A stretch of 10,597 bases of DNA from positions 4,201 through 14,797 of the forward strand of contig DOKE01000041.1 in NCBI GenBank assembly GCA_003510895.1. The letters run 5' to 3'. Positions 4,833-10,597 of the stretch are shown here, piece by piece. Both the position numbers and the translations under genes were made by a program. This DNA comes from Candidatus Moraniibacteriota bacterium (lineage in GTDB: Bacteria; Patescibacteriota; Minisyncoccia; Moranbacterales; GWC2-37-73). The notes beneath the pieces were generated by a model. The model was not told the origin of the DNA. It ran no database searches and worked only from the letters and a program-made list of their open reading frames with translations. The first letter of the stretch is position 1, and each line of letters starts with the position of its first letter.

Positions 4833-6368
4833 ATGGATAGCTTGCGCAAAAAACAAATTCAACCCGCCAGAACACCAACGCCCGAACCGGAGGCGATTTA
4901 TGCAGCCGAAGAAAACCAATCGCCCAAGAAAAAAGTTCGATGGAAAAAAACCCTCCTTTATATTTTTTTAATCGCCGGCTTGTTTTTGTTTGTTTGGTTT
5001 GGATATTTTTTCTGGAAAATTCATTCCGTCGGCAGAAATATAAACGTAGAAGAGAAAACGACTTCCCTGGTTGGCGATATGCAATCCACCGCCTTGTCAT
5101 TAACTTCCTCCCAAAGAGCGCCGCTCGAGGGTGAAGAATCCGGAAGAATTAATATTCTCCTGCTTGGCTCGGCTGGAGAAAAAAATCCGGGACGCAACCT
5201 GACAGACACCATAATGTTGGCTAGCGTAAACACCCAAAGCAAAAAAATTTCCTTGCTTTCCCTGCCCAGAGACCTCTACGTTGAAATTCCCGGAAGCGCT
5301 TCTTACGCAAAAATAAACAGCCTCTACCAAATCGGATTGAAGAATAATTCCGGGATACTTCCCATTAAAAAAGCGGTGGAAAATATAACCGGACAAAAAA
5401 TACACTATTACCTCGTAGTTGATTTTGAGGGATTTGTAAAATTCGTTGACGCTTTGGATGGTGTGATGGTCAACGTGGAAAGAGATATTTATGACACGCG
5501 TTATCCGGGACCGAATTATAGTTATGAAACTTTTCAACTTTCCAAAGGATTTCAGGAACTTGATGGAACAACTGCCCTTAAATATGTCCGCGAACGGCAC
5601 GATGATCCGTTGGGAGATTTTGGTCGAGCCAAAAGACAACAACAAGTTATTCAAGCCGTCAAAAATAAAGCCTTTTCTCTCAAAACATTTCTCAATATCG
5701 CAACATTTAATTCCCTCCTCACTACTCTGGAAGAAAATGTGCGAACAAACTTAACTCTGGAAGAAATTGAAAGTTTCATTGCTCTTTCCAAGCAACTCGA
5801 CACGCAAAATATAACCACCAAAGTGGTAGACGCTTGGAACAAGGACAGCCTCTTGAAAGTTTCGCATATTTTTTTCGGAGAAATACGAGCGTTTATGCTA
5901 GTTCCCCGCGTTGGTAATTACAGCGAGATTCAAGATCTTTCCGAAAATATTTTCGAACTGGAAAAAATAGAAAAAAGAAAAATTGAAATGGAACAAGAAA
6001 ATGCTTCCATTGCCATCATCAATAACAGCGGAGATTTCACTCTAACACAAAAAATAAAAAATCTTCTTTCTGAAAAATTGGGCATCCAAAATGTTTCCAT
6101 TGAAACCGCCGCGGATGAAAAAACGCAATCCGTCACAGAAATATTCGATAATTCCAAGGGAAAAATAATTTTCACCCTGGATGAATTGATCAAAAAAATT
6201 CCAGCCAAACCATCTTCTGTTAATTTACTGGATTCAGAAAAAGAATATGATTTGATTATCACTCTTGGAAAAGATTTAATTAACGTATATAATTTCGAGG
6301 AAGACAGCCTGGAAGATTTTAAAAATTCACAAAATGACAACCAGGACTATTTTGAGACAAATATCTAA
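4833..6368 (+). CDS. LytR-CpsA-Psr (LCP) family wall-polymer ligase with LytR_C domain
   Basis: LCP proteins transfer undecaprenyl-linked glycopolymers to peptidoglycan or other acceptors outside the cell. The 511-residue product has a basic cytoplasmic N-terminus (KKKVRWKK, 32-39), one membrane segment (about 41-60) and an external LCP domain (about 104-280). Key residues are visible: D125 in LTDTIML, R146 and D147 in SLPRDLYVEIPG, K160/N162 in YAKINSLY, R253 in KYVRERHDD, and R265/R268 in GDFGRAKRQQ. A linker with a charged coil (375-390) leads to a LytR_C domain at about 391-482, beginning ASIAIINNSGD. The last 25 residues are acidic and Asn-rich. The ATG at 4833 gives a sensible topology. 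The only SD-like bases, AGGG, lie 12 nt upstream, too far to be strong. Its substrate here is unknown. DgkA in the same window could supply the lipid carrier. Confidence 0.92.
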   Translation: MDSLRKKQIQPARTPTPEPEAIYAAEENQSPKKKVRWKKTLLYIFLIAGLFLFVWFGYFFWKIHSVGRNINVEEKTTSLVGDMQSTALSLTSSQRAPLEGEESGRINILLLGSAGEKNPGRNLTDTIMLASVNTQSKKISLLSLPRDLYVEIPGSASYAKINSLYQIGLKNNSGILPIKKAVENITGQKIHYYLVVDFEGFVKFVDALDGVMVNVERDIYDTRYPGPNYSYETFQLSKGFQELDGTTALKYVRERHDDPLGDFGRAKRQQQVIQAVKNKAFSLKTFLNIATFNSLLTTLEENVRTNLTLEEIESFIALSKQLDTQNITTKVVDAWNKDSLLKVSHIFFGEIRAFMLVPRVGNYSEIQDLSENIFELEKIEKRKIEMEQENASIAIINNSGDFTLTQKIKNLLSEKLGIQNVSIETAADEKTQSVTEIFDNSKGKIIFTLDELIKKIPAKPSSVNLLDSEKEYDLIITLGKDLINVYNFEEDSLEDFKNSQNDNQDYFETNI

Positions 6369-6372
6369 AACT

Positions 6373-6915
6373 ATGAAAATAATCATCGGACTCGGCAATC
6401 CAGGAAAACAATATGAAAATACCCGTCACAACGCCGGATTTATTTTACTCGACAAAATACGCGAAGACTTTGCGTTGCCTGATTTCGTATTCAATAAAAA
6501 ATTTAATTCTGAAATGTCAGAGGGAGAATACCAAATACAAGATACCAAATGCAAAATAATGTTGGTTAAGCCGCAGACATTTATGAACCTTTCCGGAAAA
6601 TCAGTTCGCGCTATTTTAGATTTCTACAAACTTTCTCCTGCCGACATTATTGTTATTCACGATGATCTCGACATCAAACTGGGAACTTTCAAAATTGCCA
6701 CCAATTCATCTTCCGCCGGGCACAACGGCGTGCAAAACATCATTGATACTCTCGGAACGCAAGAATTTCAAAGATTGCGAATTGGCATTGGACAAGAAAC
6801 CACCAACGAACCATCTTGCCGCATCGGCGCGCACGACTTCGTGCTCGGAAAATTTTCCAATGAAGAACTAAAAAAAATCCTCGAACTTTCCAAGGAAATC
6901 AAAAAAATCCTATAA
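6373..6915 (+). CDS. pth: Peptidyl-tRNA hydrolase
   Basis: Pth releases peptides from peptidyl-tRNAs dropped by ribosomes, recycling tRNA. With the ATG at 6373 the product has 180 residues and begins MKIIIGLGNPGKQYENTRHN, the normal N-terminus. An upstream in-frame ATG at 6334 would add 13 residues inside the LCP gene and is unlikely. Catalytic and binding residues are in place: N9, H19, N72 (FMNLSG), D97 (HDDLD) and N118 (GHNGVQ). The C-terminal AHDFVLGKFS block is present, and the tail is a little shorter than in E. coli. Residues about 52-60 (EYQIQDTKC) come from a short tandem DNA repeat and look like a small insertion before the KPQTFMN strand. The gene starts 4 nt after the LCP stop, so the two are probably cotranscribed and translationally coupled. 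A strong terminator follows. Confidence 0.94.
   Translation: MKIIIGLGNPGKQYENTRHNAGFILLDKIREDFALPDFVFNKKFNSEMSEGEYQIQDTKCKIMLVKPQTFMNLSGKSVRAILDFYKLSPADIIVIHDDLDIKLGTFKIATNSSSAGHNGVQNIIDTLGTQEFQRLRIGIGQETTNEPSCRIGAHDFVLGKFSNEELKKILELSKEIKKIL
6528..6555 (+). repeat. Two-copy 14-bp tandem repeat inside pth
   Basis: ATACCAAATACAAG (6528-6541) is followed at once by ATACCAAATGCAAA (6542-6555); 12 of 14 positions match. It is in the pth reading frame and encodes YQIQDTKCK. It sits where Pth proteins have a variable loop, so it probably does no harm. It may be the remnant of a mobile or expanding short repeat. Confidence 0.6.
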
Positions 6916-6922
6916 AACAAAG

Positions 6923-6947
6923 AAAACGTCTCCTGGGAGGCGTTTTT
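6923..6947 (+). terminator. Intrinsic terminator after pth
   Basis: AAAACGTCTCC and GGAGGCGTTTT form an 11-bp stem with one G-T pair and a tight loop, followed by a further T on the plus strand. It begins 7 nt after the pth stop and closes the LCP-pth unit. The upstream A-run also makes it plausible on the minus strand, but no gene needs it there. Confidence 0.85.
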
Positions 6948-6983
6948 ACTAACTATCTCCCATTATAGCAAAAAATAGGTCAT

Positions 6984-7012
6984 TTGTCAATAGGTGAAAA
7001 TTTGTTTATAGT
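6984..7012 (+). promoter_or_regulatory. dprA promoter, near consensus
   Basis: TTGTCA (6984-6989) and TATAGT (7007-7012) are exactly 17 bp apart, each with one mismatch to the sigma-70 consensus. The start point would be near 7018-7019, only 3-4 nt before the dprA ATG. A direct repeat AATAGGT (6974-6980 and 6989-6995) brackets the -35 and might be a regulator site, though this is weak. Confidence 0.7.
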
Positions 7013-7021
7013 TAAGTAGCT

Positions 7022-8101
7022 ATGAAATATTTAAATGCTTTAAATAAAATAGACGGGGTTGGTTCGCAAAAACTGGCGCTTTTGATGGCGCATTTCGGCA
7101 GCGCGGAAAAAATTTGGAAAGCTGATTTTTCCGAACTTGTCAGAACGGGACTTTCTGAAAAACTGGCGGAAAAAATAGTTGTTGAAAAAAACAACATTAA
7201 CCCCGACCAAGAATGGGAAAAACTTCAAAAAGAAAACATTTCCCTTATCACTCTCAACGACCCTGATTATCCCCGCCTTCTTAAAGAAATTCACAATCCT
7301 CCCTATATCCTGTATATAAAAGGAGACGCTTCTCTTCTTAATTCTCCTTGTCTGGCAGTTGTCGGCTCACGAAAATACACCAGTTATGGTCATCAAGTCG
7401 CCAACGCTTTTGGACGCGATTTGGCTAGCGCCGGAATCACGGTGGTCAGCGGATTGGCGCTTGGTATTGACGCCATTGCCCATAAAGGCGCGCTGGAAAA
7501 AAATGGAAAGACTATCGCCGTTCTAGGAAACAGTCTGGATGAAAAAAGCATTTATCCCAAAACAAATTTTGATCTCTCCAGGGAAATTTTATCCTGCGGC
7601 GGAACGCTGGTCAGCGAATACCCTATTGAAACTCCTCCCGGTGTTGGAACCTTTCCCGCCAGAAACAGAATTATGGCCGGAATGACACTGGGAACCATAG
7701 TTGTTGAAGCGGCGCTGGGAAGCGGCAGTCTCATCACCGCCAATCTAGCTTTGGACTTTAACCGCGAGGTGTTTGCCGTGCCCGGATCGATTTTTTATCC
7801 GCAAAGCGAAGGCACTCACAAACTCATCAAATCAGGAGCAAAATTAGTCAGTTCAATTTCCGACATTTTAGAAGAATTAAAACTGGAAAAAACTGGAAAA
7901 ATTCAAGCAAAAAACAGTTACACTCCTTCTTCAAAAGAAGAAGAAAATATTTTAAATATCCTCAGTCAAGAACCGACTCACATTGACAGAATAATCAAAC
8001 TGACTAAACTGGAAACATCTGTCATCGGCGGCACATTGGCAATTTTGGAAATAAATGGCGCAGTAAAAAACATAGGAGGACAGAATTATATCCTGTCATA
8101 A
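7022..8101 (+). CDS. dprA: DNA processing protein DprA (Smf)
   Basis: DprA binds incoming single-stranded DNA during natural transformation and loads RecA on it. The 359-residue product has the full three-part layout. A helix-hairpin-helix/SAM-like N-terminal region (about 5-55) starts LNALNKIDGVGSQKL. The Rossmann-type core (about 75-285) shows VVGSRKYTSYG (113-123), VVSGLALGIDAIAHKGAL (141-158), FPARNRIMAGM (211-221) and GSGSLITANLALDFNREVFA (233-252). A winged-helix domain (about 300-357) ends the protein. The ATG at 7022 places the HhH motif at the usual distance from the N-terminus, but it lies almost on the predicted transcription start and has no Shine-Dalgarno sequence. topA follows after 33 nt, the same dprA-topA pairing as in Bacillus. 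The gene looks intact, so DNA uptake is plausible for this organism. Confidence 0.95.
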   Translation: MKYLNALNKIDGVGSQKLALLMAHFGSAEKIWKADFSELVRTGLSEKLAEKIVVEKNNINPDQEWEKLQKENISLITLNDPDYPRLLKEIHNPPYILYIKGDASLLNSPCLAVVGSRKYTSYGHQVANAFGRDLASAGITVVSGLALGIDAIAHKGALEKNGKTIAVLGNSLDEKSIYPKTNFDLSREILSCGGTLVSEYPIETPPGVGTFPARNRIMAGMTLGTIVVEAALGSGSLITANLALDFNREVFAVPGSIFYPQSEGTHKLIKSGAKLVSSISDILEELKLEKTGKIQAKNSYTPSSKEEENILNILSQEPTHIDRIIKLTKLETSVIGGTLAILEINGAVKNIGGQNYILS

Positions 8102-8134
8102 TCGCTAATTTCGAATTTTTTAAATTTCAAATCA

Positions 8135-10378
8135 ATGAAACTTGTTATCGTCGAGTCTCCAACTAAAGCAAAAACTATCGGTAAATTTTTAGGCAAAGGT
8201 TTCGTGGTGAAATCTTCTTTTGGTCATATTCGCGATCTGCCAAAAAGCGAAATGGGAATTGACATTGAAAAAAATTTCCAACCCCGCTACATCATTCCCG
8301 ACAAAGCCAGGCTAAAACTTTCTTCTCTCAAAGATTCCGCCAAAAAAGCGACGGAAATTATTCTGGCTTCCGACGAAGACCGTGAAGGAGAAGCTATTTC
8401 CTGGCATCTTGTTGAAGCGCTTGATTTGGAAAAGAAAAATAAAAAAAGTTATTCTCGAATTGTTTTTCACGAAATCACCAAAACAGCCATCGAAAAAGCT
8501 TTGGCTCATCCGCGAGAAATTGATTTAAATTTGGTGAACGCGCAACAAGCTCGAAGAGTTTTGGATCGCTTGGTTGGATATGAACTTTCACCTTTTCTTT
8601 GGAAAAAAATTCGCCGCGGACTTTCCGCCGGACGCGTTCAATCAGTGGCTTTGCGTTTGATCGTGGAAAGAGAAAGAGAAATTGAAAAATTCAAAAGCGA
8701 ACAATTTTGGACAATTTCAGCTGATATGAAAAAAGAGCAGGTAGCGGAAACATTTCCAGCTAACTTGGTGGAAAAAAACGGAGAAAAAATAGAAAAAACT
8801 CAAGCCATCGAACTTTTCTCCGGAAAATATACCAACAAAAAAACTATTATTGATTCCGAAAAAGAAGCGCAAAAAATCGTCGCCGATCTCAAAGAAGCCA
8901 GCTATGAAATATCCGATATATCCAAAAAAGAAACTCTGCGCAATCCATCCGCGCCTTTCACCACTTCAACATTGCAACAAGCGGCTATCAGTATGCTTGG
9001 CTGGAGCGCCAAACAAACAATGAGCGTCGCGCAAAAACTCTATGAGCAAGGTTTTATAACCTATATGAGAACCGACAGCGTTAATCTTTCTCTAGAATCC
9101 TTACTTTCCGCCAAAAAAATTATTGAAAAAGAATTTGGAAAAAAATATTCACTGGAAAGTCCGCGCTATTACAAAACTAAATCCAAATCGGCGCAAGAAG
9201 CCCACGAAGCCATCCGTCCCGCCTATCCGGAAAAAACTCCGGCCGACTTGGAACTGACGCTAGAACCGGGACAACACAAATTATACAAATTAATTTGGAA
9301 CAGAATGATTGCCTGCCAAATGGAAAGCGCCAAACTCAGCCAAGTCAAAGTTGACATTGCCGCTCAAAGAAAATCCGACACCTATTTGCTTCGCGCCAAC
9401 GGATCAACAATTATTTTCGACGGATTTTTAAAAGTTTATGGCGAAAACACATCCAAAGAAACATTCTTGCCTGATATGGAAAAAGGAGAAAAAGTCCAAG
9501 CGGAAAATATTTTATCCACAGAAAAATCCACCACTCCTCCTCCGCGCTATAACGAAGCTTCCTTGGTGAAAGTTATGGAAGAATATGGAATCGGTCGACC
9601 ATCTACCTACGCGCCAACAATTTCCACCATCATCGAAAGAAAATATGTTGACAAAAATGAAGATAAAAAACTCTATCCACTGGAAATTGGAAATATTGTT
9701 AACGATCTTTTGGTGGAACATTTTCCTGAAATTGTAGACATAAATTTCACCGCCAAAATGGAGGAGGATTTAGATGAAGTTGCCGAAGGAAAAAAAGAGT
9801 GGGTTCCGGTAATCAGAGATTTCTATGAACCATTCCACAAAAATTTGGAAGATAAAACCGAAACTGTCAAAAAAGAAGATTTCGTGGAAAAACTCGATCG
9901 AAAATGTCCGCAATGCGGAAATGAACTCGTGATGAAATTCGGAAGATTCGGAAAATTCATCGCTTGTTCAAAATATCCAGAATGTAAATACACGGAAAAA
10001 ACCGACGAAGAAAAAAAAGTGGACGATCAATTTTCCAACGAAATATGCGATAAATGCGGAGCGCCGATGGTTGTGAAAAGAGGACGCTTCGGAACATTCC
10101 TCGGCTGTTCAAAATATCCTGAATGCAAGAATATCAAAAAGATTGAAAAGAAAACCGGAATGATTTGTCCCAAATGCAACAAGGGAGAAATTGTGGAAAA
10201 AAAATCCAAACGCGGAAGAATTTTTTATGGTTGCAACAAATATCCCGCTTGTGATTTCGCAATGTGGAACAAACCAACCGGAGAAATTTGTCCCAAATGC
10301 GGACAACCTCTCAGCTTCGCCGCCAAAGGAAAAATAAAATGTTCCAACAAAGAATGCGTTTTTGAAAAAGAACAATAA
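8135..10378 (+). CDS. topA: DNA topoisomerase I (type IA)
   Basis: Relaxes negative supercoils by cutting and passing single strands. The 747-residue product begins with the Toprim domain: KLVIVESPTKAKTIGKFLG with E7, then SFGHIRDLP, and the metal-binding DEDREGEA with D80, D82 and E84. ARRVLDRLVGYELSPFLWKK and LSAGRVQSVALRLIVERERE follow. The catalytic tyrosine is Y310 in GFITYMRTDSVNLS. EAHEAIRP and the GIGRPSTYAPTISTI block complete the core. Four Cys4 zinc-ribbon modules form the tail, starting at C591, C638, C678 and C719; the last is short and lacks the aromatic GxxxxCxxYP pattern of the others. The ATG at 8135 is fixed by the N-terminal KLVIVESP strand. No Shine-Dalgarno sequence precedes it, and it is probably transcribed with dprA. 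No terminator is seen after it. Confidence 0.96.
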   Translation: MKLVIVESPTKAKTIGKFLGKGFVVKSSFGHIRDLPKSEMGIDIEKNFQPRYIIPDKARLKLSSLKDSAKKATEIILASDEDREGEAISWHLVEALDLEKKNKKSYSRIVFHEITKTAIEKALAHPREIDLNLVNAQQARRVLDRLVGYELSPFLWKKIRRGLSAGRVQSVALRLIVEREREIEKFKSEQFWTISADMKKEQVAETFPANLVEKNGEKIEKTQAIELFSGKYTNKKTIIDSEKEAQKIVADLKEASYEISDISKKETLRNPSAPFTTSTLQQAAISMLGWSAKQTMSVAQKLYEQGFITYMRTDSVNLSLESLLSAKKIIEKEFGKKYSLESPRYYKTKSKSAQEAHEAIRPAYPEKTPADLELTLEPGQHKLYKLIWNRMIACQMESAKLSQVKVDIAAQRKSDTYLLRANGSTIIFDGFLKVYGENTSKETFLPDMEKGEKVQAENILSTEKSTTPPPRYNEASLVKVMEEYGIGRPSTYAPTISTIIERKYVDKNEDKKLYPLEIGNIVNDLLVEHFPEIVDINFTAKMEEDLDEVAEGKKEWVPVIRDFYEPFHKNLEDKTETVKKEDFVEKLDRKCPQCGNELVMKFGRFGKFIACSKYPECKYTEKTDEEKKVDDQFSNEICDKCGAPMVVKRGRFGTFLGCSKYPECKNIKKIEKKTGMICPKCNKGEIVEKKSKRGRIFYGCNKYPACDFAMWNKPTGEICPKCGQPLSFAAKGKIKCSNKECVFEKEQ

Positions 10379-10405
10379 AAAAACAATTTACTTGTACTAT
10401 ACACA

Positions 10406-10597
10406 ATGAAACTTCTAACCATCAATGATGTCATAAAAGCGATCCGCAAAACTCCTTCAGCATCAAGAAAAAAGATGATTGTTGAGGCTTATGAATTTGC
10501 CGAAGAAGCTCATCGCGGTCAAAAAAGAAGTTCCGGCGAAGACTACATCCAACATTCATTAGCCACCGCCAAAACACTGGCGGAAATGGGAATGGGA
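10406..10597 (+). CDS. RelA/SpoT-type (p)ppGpp hydrolase/synthetase, N-terminal part (cut by window edge)
   Basis: Only 64 residues are present. They match the start of the HD hydrolase domain of Rel/SpoT proteins: AYEFAEEAHRGQKRSSGEDYIQHSLATAKTLAEMG, with H50 as the first HD-domain metal ligand. Long Rel/SpoT enzymes make and break the stringent-response alarmone ppGpp. The fragment cannot show whether the synthetase, TGS and ACT domains follow, so a stand-alone small hydrolase of the MESH1 type remains possible; the 28-residue lead before AYEFA favours a long Rel. The ATG at 10406 lies 27 nt after the topA stop. There is no Shine-Dalgarno sequence. A TACTAT at 10395-10400 could be a -10, but no -35 supports it, so readthrough from topA is the simpler view. 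Confidence 0.85.
   Translation, partial: MKLLTINDVIKAIRKTPSASRKKMIVEAYEFAEEAHRGQKRSSGEDYIQHSLATAKTLAEMGMG

Noticed and set aside
5100..5654. A 184-codon open frame on the minus strand opposite the LCP gene
   Set aside because: It is antisense to the conserved LCP core, and its composition is that of a shadow frame with no family motif.
6334..6372. Upstream in-frame ATG as the pth start
   Set aside because: It would add 13 residues not found in Pth and overlap the LCP gene; MKIIIGLGNPG at 6373 is the family N-terminus.
10372..10405. Promoter for the Rel gene (TACTAT at 10395-10400)
   Set aside because: No -35 element at a workable distance (the 17-bp position reads ACAATA).
1..10597. Alternative genetic code with TGA as Gly (as in some CPR lineages)
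   Set aside because: TGA ends the HIT gene at the normal family length and no conserved Gly is encoded by TGA in any gene here.
1..10597. A novel defence, mobile or CRISPR system
   Set aside because: Every gene matches a known housekeeping family; there are no repeat arrays, transposase or integrase motifs, or clusters of unknown genes.

Overview
The window carries twelve housekeeping genes on an AT-rich chromosome segment. Ten are complete and two are cut by the window edges. Short intergenic gaps, compact proteins, A-rich codon use, near absence of Shine-Dalgarno (SD) sequences, and a reduced Firmicutes-like gene order together suggest a Candidate Phyla Radiation bacterium (Patescibacteria, probably a Parcubacteria-type lineage). 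This is an inference; there is no rRNA gene to anchor it. TGA ends the HIT gene and no gene needs TGA as a sense codon, so the standard bacterial code fits.

Left half (1-4666), all on the minus strand, listed in transcription order: lepB (signal peptidase I), hisS (histidyl-tRNA synthetase), a HIT-family hydrolase, rpsU (bS21), yqeY, ybeY (rRNA maturation endonuclease), dgkA (undecaprenol/diacylglycerol kinase) and the start of ftsA (cell division). An AT-rich hairpin with U-runs lies between lepB and hisS. The rpsU-yqeY-ybeY-dgkA run looks like one operon. It matches, with genes missing, the Bacillus rpsU-yqeY-...-phoH-ybeY-dgkA-cdd-era region.

Middle (4667-4832) is a divergent promoter region between lepB and a LytR-CpsA-Psr (LCP) gene. 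It holds a convincing lepB promoter and a small dyad shared by both directions.

Right half (4833-10597), all on the plus strand: the LCP wall-polymer ligase, pth (peptidyl-tRNA hydrolase, 4 nt downstream of the LCP gene), a strong intrinsic terminator, dprA behind a near-consensus promoter that would give a nearly leaderless mRNA, topA (topoisomerase I) and the beginning of a RelA/SpoT-type gene. The genes cover envelope assembly, translation and its quality control, DNA uptake and topology, and stress signalling.

I found no mobile element, CRISPR array, defence system or RNA gene, and no clearly new multi-gene system. The most interesting signal is regulatory. rpsU is the only one of twelve genes with a strong Shine-Dalgarno sequence, and that sequence is unusually long. 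This is the pattern expected if bS21 controls its own synthesis through exposure of the anti-SD, as known in Flavobacteria.
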